The translations under genes were made by a program, and so were the position numbers. The notes under the pieces were generated by a model that saw only the letters and a program-made list of their open reading frames with translations, was not told the DNA's origin and made no database searches. This document shows, in pieces, positions 28,123 to 44,222 of a stretch of 64,000 bases of DNA. The DNA is from Apostichopus japonicus (lineage: Eukaryota > Echinodermata > Holothuroidea > Aspidochirotida > Stichopodidae), in assembly GCF_037975245.1 (NCBI RefSeq), contig NC_092583.1:9013764-9077763 (forward strand), given 5' to 3'. Numbering within the stretch: position 1 is the first letter of the stretch; each line of letters starts with the position of its first letter.

Positions 28123-28455
28123 TTAACAATTTCCTTTTCTTTAAACCTCACAGCCATCATCAAATCTTTTGATCAGCTAAAGCAGAACATATCAGAAAAT
28201 CTTGATGTAGACCAAACTACCCTGCTGGCAACTATTTTCCATATTCCCGAGGAAGGAATCTCTGATATCAAGAAGCACAACAAACCAGGAACTCTTTTGT
28301 TAGAGAAGCTGACCCAAAAATCACTGATATCTCCCACAAACATCACAACATTGGAAAATGCCCTAACAGAACAAGGAAATGAAAAATGTGCGAAACTTCT
28401 CAGAGAATTCAGAAGTAAAAATCCTGTAGTTCAAGCAACAATGTGCCCAGAATAA
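1461..28455 (+). CDS. Multi-exon DED / coiled-coil / (DED-ZU5-UPA)x2 / DED protein gene, 5' partial
   Basis: Eighteen exons join with consistent phases and AG/GT borders at 1461-1705, 2658-3091, 4176-4313, 8866-8950, 12007-12330, 14148-14630, 14808-15034, 15480-15641, 20551-20703, 21422-21482, 22111-22427, 22786-22963, 23474-23797, 24672-24901, 25611-25754, 26945-27097, 27543-27603 and 28154-28455. Together they give 4,021 nt, or 1,340 codons with the TAA stop. Domains in order are a death-effector-like domain, a charged coiled coil, DED, ZU5, UPA, DED, an unassigned segment, ZU5, UPA and DED. No signal peptide or membrane segment is visible in the recovered part, so a cytoplasmic scaffold or adaptor is the natural reading. 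ZU5-UPA units occur in UNC5, PIDD and ankyrins, where a death domain usually follows. DEDs recruit partners by homotypic contact in apoptosis and innate signalling. Function here is inferred from domains only, and DED versus death domain was judged by eye. Confidence 0.85.
1706..2657 (+). other. Intron with duplicated 3' end
   Basis: This intron separates DED1 from the coiled coil. Its last 445 bases are two imperfect tandem copies of a unit of about 223 bp, each ending in TTTGTTTCAG. Only the second copy joins an open coding frame. Confidence 0.8.
2213..2657 (+). repeat. Tandem duplication (about 223 bp x 2) that copies a splice acceptor
   Basis: Copy 1 (about 2213-2433) and copy 2 (about 2435-2657) share long runs, for example AAAGTGAAAGATTTACAGTG and CACAATATTTTCCGG. 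Both end TTTGTTTCAG, at 2424-2433 and 2648-2657. The copies are diverged by scattered substitutions and small indels. Confidence 0.9.
2658..3091 (+). CDS. DED/ZU5 gene, exon B: coiled coil with 14-residue repeats
   Basis: The exon encodes about 145 residues rich in Glu, Lys, Gln, Arg and Leu. The core has five perfectly spaced 42-bp units ending DERQQL, QERQQL, EERQQL, EERQQL and EERQQL. Each unit is 14 residues, or two heptads, as expected for a long parallel coiled coil. It begins in phase 1 and ends in phase 0 at GAG|GTTAGA. Coiled coils of this kind usually drive oligomerisation. Confidence 0.85.
2768..3005 (+). repeat. Coding 42-bp minisatellite
   Basis: GAAAGACAAC recurs at 2795, 2837, 2879, 2921 and 2963, an exact 42-bp period. 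The period is a multiple of three and of seven codons, so copy-number change would keep both the frame and the heptad register. Confidence 0.9.
3092..4175 (+). other. Intron, nothing recognised
   Basis: This is AT-rich intron between the two coiled-coil exons. I saw no repeat or RNA structure in it. Confidence 0.6.
4176..4313 (+). CDS. DED/ZU5 gene, exon C: coiled-coil continuation
   Basis: The exon has 46 codons, phase 0 at both ends, with acceptor ACATTACAG and donor ATG|GTAATG. The peptide begins ELEEAKSSMRATKDELVKSQ and continues the charged helical pattern of exon B. Confidence 0.8.
4764..7612. repeat. Composite AGGTCA-rich repeat, copy 1
   Basis: This copy begins TGGTTCCTTGC (4764-4774), and the reverse complement of that 11-mer lies at 7576-7586, so the copy has inverted ends. 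The inside repeats a unit anchored on GTCATGTGATCCGAGG at spacings near 657, 296, 400 and 296 bp. Copy 3 shows nearly the same spacings. The unit carries AGGTCACCAAAGGTCA at 4980, 5129, 5787, 6082, 6482 and 6779. There is no long open frame, so it is probably a non-autonomous element of unnamed family. Confidence 0.8.
4807..4860. repeat. (GT)n microsatellite
   Basis: This is an alternating GT tract with a few CG and AT interruptions near the 5' end of the composite repeat. Related GT-rich stretches sit in the same place in the copies at about 16670 and 8218. Confidence 0.9.
8186..8860. repeat. Diverged relative of the composite repeat
   Basis: The GCAGTCAAGTTGGC start, the GT-rich tract and the later AGGTCAAAGGTCA motifs echo the 5' part of the composite repeat, with heavy divergence. 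A similar segment lies at about 10990-11690. Confidence 0.55.
8866..8950 (+). CDS. DED/ZU5 gene, exon D: short linker
   Basis: This exon has 28 codons plus one base (phase 0 to phase 1), with acceptor TTATTTGCAG and donor GCAG|GTAAGA. The peptide is polar (ETLHEENVTSDISQKSS) and probably a flexible linker between the coiled coil and DED2. It is short, but its phases fit both neighbours. Confidence 0.65.
9613..9768 (-). pseudogene. hAT transposase C-terminal (dimerisation) relic
   Basis: Reading the minus strand gives about 51 codons to a TAA stop at 9613-9615. The peptide includes KNYLRSTMGQTRLYNLAI followed by a DQLDLDNVIDRFSKSKGRK tail. The phrase LRSTMGQ..L..LA is typical of the C-terminal dimerisation region of animal hAT transposases. 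Nothing upstream on the minus strand keeps a long frame, so this is a fragment. GC-rich sequence near 9130-9210 and 10080-10160 may be element flanks, but I could not define termini. Confidence 0.65.
10538..10647. repeat. Interrupted (TA)n microsatellite
   Basis: Two long TA runs are separated by a short TA-rich spacer (about 10582-10603). Open frames of alternating Tyr and Ile across it are artefacts. Confidence 0.95.
10990..11690. repeat. Second diverged relative of the composite repeat
   Basis: A GTGTGTGTGCGTCCGTGATG stretch is followed by repeated ACAAGAAGCC, TTTTTGGTGGAGGTC and GGTCATTTGGGGTCACC words. This is the same vocabulary as 8186-8860. Confidence 0.55.
12007..12330 (+). CDS. DED/ZU5 gene, exon E: second DED-like domain
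   Basis: The exon is 324 nt, phase 1 at both ends. It encodes 108 residues with ATLFGLPPAETDMLRR, then LIKFMKTRNIINMYDVTNL, the DED-like hallmark of a Leu-rich helix, a turn and a second helix. It aligns by eye with the exon at 22111 (MFFGLTPAEKEKIQ, LMKILDERELIMPDRM) and with the last exon. It ends with a Pro-rich tail before ZU5. It could be a divergent death domain instead. Confidence 0.75.
12331..14147 (+). other. Intron with composite repeat copy 2
   Basis: The intron holds a 5'-truncated copy of the composite repeat (about 12706-13997) that ends in the same conserved tail as copies 1 and 3. The remainder is unremarkable AT-rich sequence. Confidence 0.75.
12706..13997. repeat. Composite AGGTCA-rich repeat, copy 2 (5' truncated)
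   Basis: The copy starts in mid-unit at CATGTGATCCGAGGTCACC and runs to the terminal GCAAGGAACCACAGTGCCCT block near 13960. AGGTCA-CCAA-AGGTCA elements occur at 12723, 13018 and 13417. Confidence 0.8.
14148..14630 (+). CDS. DED/ZU5 gene, exon F: first ZU5 domain
   Basis: The exon is 483 nt, phase 1 at both ends. After a charged linker the peptide reads GGTISVMGVHLTIPEYAL, then LIKLEPEGLALNKPAQLTIP and PHSAI. This matches the ZU5 pattern of GG...GV.L.IP..AL, a long middle strand pair, and G..L.KP..L.IPH.A. ZU5 is a beta-sandwich that in UNC5 and ankyrin packs on the following UPA domain. This is the best-supported domain call of the gene. Confidence 0.88.
14808..15034 (+). CDS. DED/ZU5 gene, exon G: UPA part 1 (module 1)
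   Basis: The exon runs from phase 1 to phase 0 with 75 full codons. The peptide includes ITWTEEKSV, then KLDINILSYVFVNLV and VLITVCFCKDSDEDYK. Its place directly after ZU5 and its beta-strand pattern indicate the start of a UPA domain. Its counterpart in module 2 is 24672-24901. Confidence 0.75.
15035..15479 (+). other. Intron, nothing recognised
   Basis: This is short AT-rich intron with a poly-T-rich stretch just before the ATGTTTTAG acceptor. Confidence 0.6.
15480..15641 (+). CDS. DED/ZU5 gene, exon H: UPA part 2 (module 1)
   Basis: The exon has 54 codons, phase 0 at both ends, with donor AAG|GTTTGT. The peptide starts LLLEDYQSKLSLGNYTTFQV. Its counterpart in module 2 is 25611-25754 (48 codons). 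Confidence 0.7.
16341..16625. mobile_element. Small MITE-like element with imperfect inverted ends
   Basis: The left end is TGCGTAGCCA (16341-16350) and the right end is TGGCTACGCGCA (16614-16625), inverted with a 2-base gap. The inner flanks are also loosely complementary (GGGGCAAAGGGAGC against CCCTCCCTTGGCAAA). It is about 285 bp with no coding potential. G-tracts sit at its left edge. Confidence 0.45.
16640..20451. repeat. Composite AGGTCA-rich repeat, copy 3 (interrupted)
   Basis: This copy has the same order of units as copy 1, with spacings near 651, 296 and 400 bp, and the same tail (ACATGTAGGACCACAATTA to TGCCCTTGGGCTCTTGT). AGGTCA-CCAA-AGGTCA occurs at 16822, 17628 and 17923. Unrelated sequence of about 1.2 kb interrupts it after 18663. 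Confidence 0.8.
18664..19852. mobile_element. Insertion nested in composite repeat copy 3
   Basis: Composite-repeat sequence stops at CAAGGTTGA (about 18660) and resumes at GACAAGTTGCGGATGG (about 19858). In copy 2 the same joint (about 13349) is continuous. The insert starts with a 24-bp near-perfect palindrome (18668-18691) and contains AGCTCATACC near its left end and the complement GGTATGAGCT near 19827. A GTGTGGCCAGGATT plus G12 motif lies at 19687-19723. Its family is unknown, and exact ends and target duplication are unclear. Confidence 0.6.
20551..20703 (+). CDS. DED/ZU5 gene, exon I: UPA part 3 (module 1)
   Basis: The exon has 51 codons, phase 0 at both ends. It starts HIDIGHLCAASRVLHQFRL and ends in TALILQSK|GTGAGT. 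The module-2 counterpart (26945-27097) has exactly the same length and phases. Confidence 0.75.
20704..21421 (+). other. Intron, nothing recognised
   Basis: This is AT-rich intron ending in a TTTTCCTTCAG acceptor. Confidence 0.6.
21422..21482 (+). CDS. DED/ZU5 gene, exon J: 61-nt linker exon (module 1)
   Basis: The exon has twenty codons plus one base (phase 0 to 1), VKNILLSPESQKILFRELHL. It joins UPA to the next DED. Module 2 has a linker of identical length and phase at 27543-27603. Confidence 0.75.
21483..22110 (+). other. Intron, nothing recognised
   Basis: This is unremarkable intron. A short open frame at 21856-22089 lies inside it but has no splice or homology support. Confidence 0.6.
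22111..22427 (+). CDS. DED/ZU5 gene, exon K: third DED-like domain
   Basis: The exon runs from phase 1 to phase 0, about 106 codons. It contains LGMFFGLTPAEKEKIQK, LMKILDERELIMPDRM and KLATQVLKYID, which align with DED2 and DED4. A Lys/Glu-rich tail follows. I chose the donor GTATGC at 22428 because it joins the next exon in frame. Read-through would add only three residues before a TAG. Confidence 0.75.
22428..22785 (+). other. Intron, nothing recognised
   Basis: This is AT-rich intron. Reading through it would create an alternative C-terminus ending at 22439, a possible short isoform. Confidence 0.5.
22786..22963 (+). CDS. DED/ZU5 gene, exon L: unassigned segment before the second ZU5
   Basis: The exon has 59 codons plus one base (phase 0 to 1). 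The peptide includes KILIEEGYKRLDVQGALKLS and LDLGRRLLLLAKEE, an amphipathic helical region. Module 1 has no clear counterpart between its DED and ZU5 exons. I do not recognise the segment. Confidence 0.65.
22964..23473 (+). other. Intron, nothing recognised
   Basis: This is AT-rich intron ending in a TTTTTTCCTACAG acceptor. Confidence 0.6.
23474..23797 (+). CDS. DED/ZU5 gene, exon M: second ZU5 domain
   Basis: The exon is 324 nt, phase 1 at both ends. It contains GGEMFVAGVCLLVPAGAL, then LRLTPFVKFGPESLTLHKP and VTLIIPHCAL. The order and spacing match the first ZU5 exon. It lacks the long charged N-terminal linker that exon F carries, which accounts for most of the length difference (324 against 483 nt). 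Confidence 0.87.
23798..24671 (+). other. Intron, nothing recognised
   Basis: This is AT-rich intron with no repeat or structured element noticed. Confidence 0.6.
24672..24901 (+). CDS. DED/ZU5 gene, exon N: UPA part 1 (module 2)
   Basis: The exon runs from phase 1 to phase 0, 76 full codons. The peptide includes KWTLEKKHLSCSMNSQHLEV and QLTIHLWFHNDDTLEHK. It parallels exon G: the phrase ending in a hydrophobic strand plus an acidic turn sits at the same place before the GTAAGT donor. Confidence 0.75.
24902..25610 (+). other. Intron, nothing recognised
   Basis: This is AT-rich intron ending in TATTAATAG. No feature was recognised. Confidence 0.6.
25611..25754 (+). CDS. DED/ZU5 gene, exon O: UPA part 2 (module 2)
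   Basis: The exon has 48 codons, phase 0 at both ends: SLIHEEIYQQKGTIIHDPVS and onward. It is six codons shorter than its module-1 counterpart. The donor is GTG|GTTAGT. Confidence 0.65.
25755..26944 (+). other. Intron with a 373-bp MITE
   Basis: The intron contains the inverted-repeat element at 26369-26741. The rest is AT-rich with a poly-T run near 26090. Confidence 0.75.
26369..26741. mobile_element. MITE with terminal inverted repeats of about 90 bp
   Basis: The left arm begins ATACTCATAGCTAGTACAGT at 26369. The right arm ends with its complement, TACTAGCTATGAGTAT, at 26741. The arms pair for about 90 bp with a handful of mismatches, through TCATGTTTCACAA and GTGCATCAGTA. The middle is AT-rich and non-coding. 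I saw no clear target duplication. Confidence 0.85.
26945..27097 (+). CDS. DED/ZU5 gene, exon P: UPA part 3 (module 2)
   Basis: The exon has 51 codons, phase 0 at both ends, with acceptor CTCTTCAAG and donor CAG|GTAACT. It starts DVAMETLWLKNRHKVECHLQ. Its length is identical to exon I. Confidence 0.75.
27098..27542 (+). other. Intron, nothing recognised
   Basis: This is AT-rich intron ending CTTCACAG. Confidence 0.6.
27543..27603 (+). CDS. DED/ZU5 gene, exon Q: 61-nt linker exon (module 2)
   Basis: The exon has twenty codons plus one base, IDKLLHIDQITSPFQLALPE, then donor GTGAGT. Length and phase equal exon J, and the Leu/Pro pattern is similar. Confidence 0.75.
27604..28153 (+). other. Intron with (TA)n tract
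   Basis: The intron contains an uninterrupted (TA)n microsatellite at 28077-28120, close to the last acceptor. Confidence 0.8.
28077..28120. repeat. (TA)n microsatellite
   Basis: This is about 22 uninterrupted TA units, 30 bp upstream of the acceptor of the last exon. Confidence 0.95.
28154..28455 (+). CDS. DED/ZU5 gene, exon R: C-terminal DED and stop
   Basis: The exon encodes about 100 residues and ends at TAA (28453-28455). The sequence TTLLATIFHIPEEGISDIKK, LLEKLTQKSLISPTNITTL and AKLLREF is the clearest DED of the gene: a Leu-rich helix 4, a basic/polar turn, and L...L...G...KLL.EF at the end. A short tail of about 13 residues follows. I saw no canonical AATAAA just downstream. Confidence 0.82.
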
Positions 28456-30354
28456 TGACTGAATTCATAATGTGGTTCATTGTAACCAAACAATGATAAA
28501 TACGAACATCATATCACCATTAGTGATGTACCCAGGAATTAATTCACTTAAAAGCGGGGGGGGGGGGGGGAGTTGGTGAGACATTTGTACAAACCGTTAT
28601 TTACAGTCAGAGCTCATAAAAACAGGACTATGAGTGTAATTACACCTGTAAGAGTTACATGAAATATTCTCCTCTCCTTCTTAACACTGTTATGTATGTA
28701 TATGCTCTATTTGACCAAGTCCATATTGGTATACTTATACCTTTAATAGCATAAAATGTTAAATCGTTCTATATCAGAATAATAGTAACTTTGACAGAGT
28801 TTGAATATGGAAGGCGCATTGTTTTTAGAATATCTAACAGTTCTGTTTGATGAAGATGGGTTGAGGTCAACAGATGTTGAAACCTGACAAATTTTGTAAA
28901 CATGGTGTCTTAAGAAATGCAAAAATTGCCAATCTTCTAGACACCTTATACAGATTTCTCTGTCATTTGATAACGTTGGATAACATTTCGCACCTGGACT
29001 GATGTCTGTACTGATGTTTAGCATCTTACTTAAAGATGATGTTCAGTAAATTCCATCAAGATTGGCCTGAAAACTATATTCCGGTTGCTCAAACCATTCT
29101 TAGATATTTACTGCTTCCTTTGGCCAAACCACATCCGAATAGCCTTTTTTGTGTGGAAAGATATGAATTTATTAAATTTGATCATAGTAAGTTGTGGATG
29201 CATATGGTATCATGGTAATTGATCTGAAAGTGTTTCTGTTTTTCTTCCTAGTATCCATATCATGTTTGTATAGAGGTATACAAATTTTCAAGAAAATCTG
29301 AGAACTGATGATCTATCTGGCTTTCAAAGAAATGTACATATTCACTTTATTTTATTGACAATACATAAACAAACTCAGTAACCATGGGTTATTCCTAGAG
29401 TTGTTATTACCCCGATTTTTTAGGTTGATGGAAGAGACTATGGAAATGCCAAATTTATCTCTGGATAATGTGGAGGCAACATATTCAAAATACTTTACAA
29501 CAGACCTCTCAATGCACATTAAAATACATGGATCAAATGGTTCTCATGAAGACCTTGATTATAGGTCTTTCTTTAGCATACCTATTCGTTCTTGACCCTT
29601 TTGGAAAAAAACCACAACCCTTGCTGACGTATATACCTTTGTGGAAACTTGTGGTTTTTGGCATTCCTGTAGACAGGTTGGAAAACATTAACTCCTAAGC
29701 ATGTATCAAGTAACTCTTCTAATCATTTATTAGTGGTGCTCTTTGCGTGACCCAGCAAGCGGGACCTCAACCTGTCAACGACAATCATCGCTTTTCTTTC
29801 GACGCAATGTTTTGTGTGCTTTGGTGATTTAAAAGTATTTTTAAGAATGAATATTGATAATTATTACATTGATTTATTGATATCTTGGACTTGTTTGTGA
29901 CATAATTGAACACAGCCAGGACATGTATATAGAACATGTATATAGAGAATAAAACTAATCTTCGCATTTTGCTGTATTATTACTTTTATGTAAACTGGAT
30001 GGCAGTAGCCTGTTTGCAGGGAGTGGGGTAGGGGGAAGCTGTCCCCCTGTGACTTCCACTTCCTAAATGGGAAACACCCTAACAAAATCGTTCATTAGCT
30101 TTACAAAATCACACTTCAATTCATTTTCTGTTTAAGAATTAAAATTTGAAGGCATAAAATGTTTTCGTTGAGTTTTACACATGAATAATTCTAATAAGAA
30201 AAGAGCGTCGGAGTGGGGTGGGGTGAGGGGGTATTGAAATCTGCATCGTATCATTAATGTCGAAGGAAAATTGTGGTGGTACAGGCCGCCTGGGCACAGG
30301 GGTCTGTTCCCACTCCCCCTCGTACAAACTTCTGCCCCCACATGTATATGTTTT
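28456..30354. other. Intergenic region, nothing recognised
   Basis: The region has a G15 tract at 28556-28570. Short open frames at 29036-29218 and 29401-29595 have no supporting homology or splice sites. Probably it holds the 3' UTR of the preceding gene and intergenic DNA. Confidence 0.55.
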
Positions 30355-31252
30355 ATATCTCTCTCTCTTTAATGGTGATCTGCCTTAAGGCGGGTCCCTC
30401 ACCAAACACAAAATCATAAGAACCGCTCTTCTGCATTTCTGCCATCTCTGATATCATCCATCAACATTATTCTCTTTCTCCCTCTTGGTCGCTTCCCGTT
30501 CATTCTTCCTTCAAGCACATCTTTCAGTAGTCCGTCATGTCTCAAGATGTGCCCAATCCACCTTTTCTTTCTCAGCTTAATAGTTTCTCCCAGCCTGCGG
30601 ACCTCACCAACCCTCTGTAGAATTTCCTCATTTGTGACCCTGTCTGACCACTTTATGTTCTCAGATTTTCTCCTAAGCTATATCTCCAATGCGTCTATTC
30701 TTTTTCTGTCCTCTTTCCTAAGTGTCCAGGTTTCTGAGCCATACAGGAATAAACCCCACACAAAATATTTCATTAATCTCTTCTTTAATTGTAACTCAAG
30801 ACTAGCAGTAAAAAGAGAGTTGTGTGGTTTGAAAGTTTCCTTGGCCATTGCCACTCTTGCTCTGATTTCGGTTTCACAATATACATCTTCCGCCAGTAGA
30901 CTACCAAGACATTTGAAGTGTCTGACCTGTTCAAGTTCCTTCCCCTCTATCTCTATATGAACTCTTCTTTGTTCCCTTCCAATCTTCATGACTTTCGTGT
31001 TCTTGATGTTAATCCTCATCCCATACTGGTTGAAAACTCTGTTGGTATTCTCCATCATACGTTGAAGTCCAGCCTCCACGCTTGCTAACATTGCCCGGTC
31101 ATCTGCAAAACGTACCGACTTCATCCATTGTCCTCCAACTTGTATTCCTTCTTGAATTTCATCAAGTGCGTCAGTTATCATGGCATCTGCGTAAATGTTT
31201 TATAGGACTGGAGACATAAGACATCCTTGTCTCACTCTTCTCCCTATTGTGG

Positions 31253-31256
<4 letters not shown>
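30355..31256 (-). pseudogene. Non-LTR retrotransposon 3' fragment (reverse transcriptase C-terminal half)
   Basis: The minus strand reads from about 31250 down to a TGA near 30415. It has RRVRQGCLMSPVL (motif B region), SVRFADDRAMLA (the FADD catalytic box), INIKNTKVMKIGREQ, HFKCLGSLL and FVWGLFLYGSETWTLRKED, then a zinc-less LRKKRWIGHILRHDGLLKDV tail. These are the palm, thumb and connection phrases of LINE-encoded reverse transcriptases. In-frame stops occur after SPVL and after IDALEI. The short 3' UTR ends in a GA-rich tail near 30357. Endonuclease and fingers are missing; the 5' side ends at a (TA)n tract. Confidence 0.88.

Positions 31257-31306
<50 letters not shown>
31254..31306. repeat. 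(TA)n microsatellite at LINE breakpoint
   Basis: About 26 uninterrupted TA units abut the 5' end of the LINE fragment. Confidence 0.95.
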
Positions 31307-31308
<2 letters not shown>

Positions 31309-33451
31309 ATACGGGATACCGTTAACCTTCGCCACTTCTACCCGTCGCTTGCACTCCTTATATTCGTGTACAATTTCAACTGCTACATCCTTGTCTCAAC
31401 CAGCAGTAACCAGTTGTTACGTCATTTGTGTTATTGTTTCGCAAAACAACTATATAATCCTAGGGAGGTTTAGGATTTAAATGCCTTAATAAGATTAATC
31501 CAGAAATCCCCTTAAAGTAGTATTTGTTTTCTGCAGAAGAGCTTCTTTAGCCATTAGCATCCAACCACACACCTGTTGTTGTCCCACGCCGTATATATTG
31601 ACGTGGTAAATGTCTCGTATGTGTCCTGACATTTTCTTATCGCAGCATTTTCAATCTAGTATTTTCCAAAGATGGACTGCTTTACTATGTAGTTACTTAT
31701 GACCAAAGCTATCCACAATTTCCAAAAGAAAATACTTCTTTTGTACATAAATCGGATTTCCTTCATTTCATATTGTATTCGAAAATTCCCTATGTAACCA
31801 GATGTTTGGGTGCCGCCATTACTCATATCATCTCGCTAAAGAAACTTTAACATAGTCCAGTGACAGTCCATATTGGCAGTTCACTCTCCTCTGTTGCCGT
31901 CCGTCATAGTTCCGTGTCTTTGCAGTGGGAGGGACCCGAATACCCCCTCCCCCAATGACATAACAGACTGCGTCGTGCAAATTCTAAACGTGAAGTTAAA
32001 CATCGCCTTGAACTTGTTTCTTTTGCAATGTGGATATTTCAGCGTTCCTATCGAGGGCGCTATCATGTTGTCCAAACCAGAGTAATTCTAAATATACGGC
32101 TTTGGTCCAACCAGAGCCGTGTAGAGAGATGGCTCTGGTAATAACAGTGCCGTAGTCCAGCTCTGGGTCCTAAAGTGCGTGATCTTCCCAATTACAGATA
32201 TTTAAAGATTTTGTGTAGCGCTTTAAACATACATCACAAAGTAATTCTCGGTGATTTCAGAGACTGCAACTTGTCAAGATTCGAGGAACTAGACAATACC
32301 AATATTAACTCGCCCTTGTCGATTTAGGGCGCGGCTGGATATTCCCATTGCTCAATCACTGGCGTAGATATTTTCGGGTCAAGTTTCACACACTTATTCC
32401 GCGTATCAAATGATCTGTGGTAAACCTCGTATTACTTAAAAATATGACCGGAGAAGCTCGTTGTAGTGTATTGCACAATCATTCCAGTTTTCTTACTTTT
32501 GGGTGAAAATAAGATAAAGAAATAAGTATAAGAGGAAGATTCCAAAGGAACCACTTTTGCAACTGTGTTAACGTACCATTCCTGTAAACTTCTTTGCAGT
32601 TGGAAAACAGATAGAACGGCTGACTCTAGAGACAAGTACCCTGCAACTGCCGATCATCAGTTATATATGAAATAGCCTACATGTGAGTGTATATAAATAA
32701 TGACGTACCTCCCTCTAACAGATATCCAAAGAACCCATTAAATTATAGTTACTTTTTGTTTCTTTCTTGAGTTGGAGCTGCATTGACAACTCTCGCTATC
32801 TCGTAATACCAATATTGGTTATGCATGTGGGGTATACCTAGTATAGATGGCGACCCGGCGTTTGCTTCCTTGTCACCCCATGCAGGGGATGCCGTCCTGG
32901 GGAGGGGGTAAGAAGAGGGATGCCCCCTTCTCGTTTGAGACATTTTGTTTATGTAAGATGGATTTGATGGAAAATGGTGCTATCTTTTACAAAGACTTTA
33001 ACTGATTATATCATGAACATGTGGCGACCCCCAAAGACTGGTTCTCGGGGCTGACCTCCCCCCCCCCCTTCACCACCGATGAGTACGCTGCTGGATCTAT
33101 GATATTAACTTAAGGACACCTTACGTCTTTTTTTTGCTCGTTGTTATCACAATTGCCACAACATTTTCATAATTGCGCGGTTTATGCACATTAAAACAAT
33201 GAAGACAAATGAAGAAAAAAAATCACATATCTGTCTCGATATAGCTGTGTTGAAAAAAGAACATATGTCAAGTATTTACACAACATTGCAATATATTGAT
33301 TTCACTTTCACGGTTCATTATTTTAATGACCGTTTTCTACATGTTGCCACTGCGGTACAACATTACGTTAAGACCACGTCTTTCTTTGCACACGACACCA
33401 TGTGATTTAAAGTTAGACGCAAGCGCAATGGTTATCACATCCCATGAGTAC
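31307..33451. other. Intergenic region upstream of the carboxypeptidase gene
   Basis: No gene was recognised. There is a 9-bp perfect hairpin, ACCAGAGCC / GGCTCTGGT, with a 12-base loop at 32110-32139, and a C-rich tract near 33055-33070. Confidence 0.55.
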
Positions 33452-33458
33452 TATAAAA
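33452..33458 (+). promoter_or_regulatory. TATA box of the carboxypeptidase gene
   Basis: TATAAAA lies 63-69 bp before the ATG. A start about 30 bp downstream would leave a 5' UTR of roughly 35-40 bases. TATA promoters close to the start codon are common for secreted digestive enzymes. Position is the only evidence. Confidence 0.5.
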
Positions 33459-33520
33459 CAGCTTATATCCAATTTGAAGGAACGATATTGACATTAATTG
33501 TCATCTACAACTGATTTAGG

Positions 33521-44029
<10,509 letters not shown>

Positions 44030-44088
44030 TCATAAGCATATGCTATTGAATACTCTTAAGAACACACAATAATAGGATTGATATGACA

Positions 44089-44094
44089 AATAAA
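44089..44094 (+). terminator. Poly(A) signal of the carboxypeptidase gene
   Basis: AATAAA lies 60 bp after the TGA. It is the first canonical hexamer downstream and is well placed for a short 3' UTR. Confidence 0.65.
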
Positions 44095-44149
44095 GAAAAC
44101 TATGATGCATAAATGAATTTAGGAGGCATATAATGCAAGGTATAGGAAC

Positions 44150-44222
44150 ATAATGATAAAGCGCTATGATCTAGATGGAATAGCGCTATATAAATATTAA
44201 TTGTTATGTTATGTTATGTTAA
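44150..44222 (+). repeat. Probable SINE/LINE 3' tail with (TTATG)n
   Basis: AAAGCGCTATGATC and ATAGCGCTATATAAATATTA are followed by TTATG repeats. A GCGCTATATAAAT block plus a short tandem tail is typical of 3' ends of invertebrate SINEs and LINEs. No upstream body was identified. Confidence 0.45.

Noticed and set aside
29401-29698. Two overlapping plus-strand frames considered as an exon downstream of the DED gene
   Set aside because: They have no acceptor or donor in phase with anything nearby, and the DED gene already ends at 28455.
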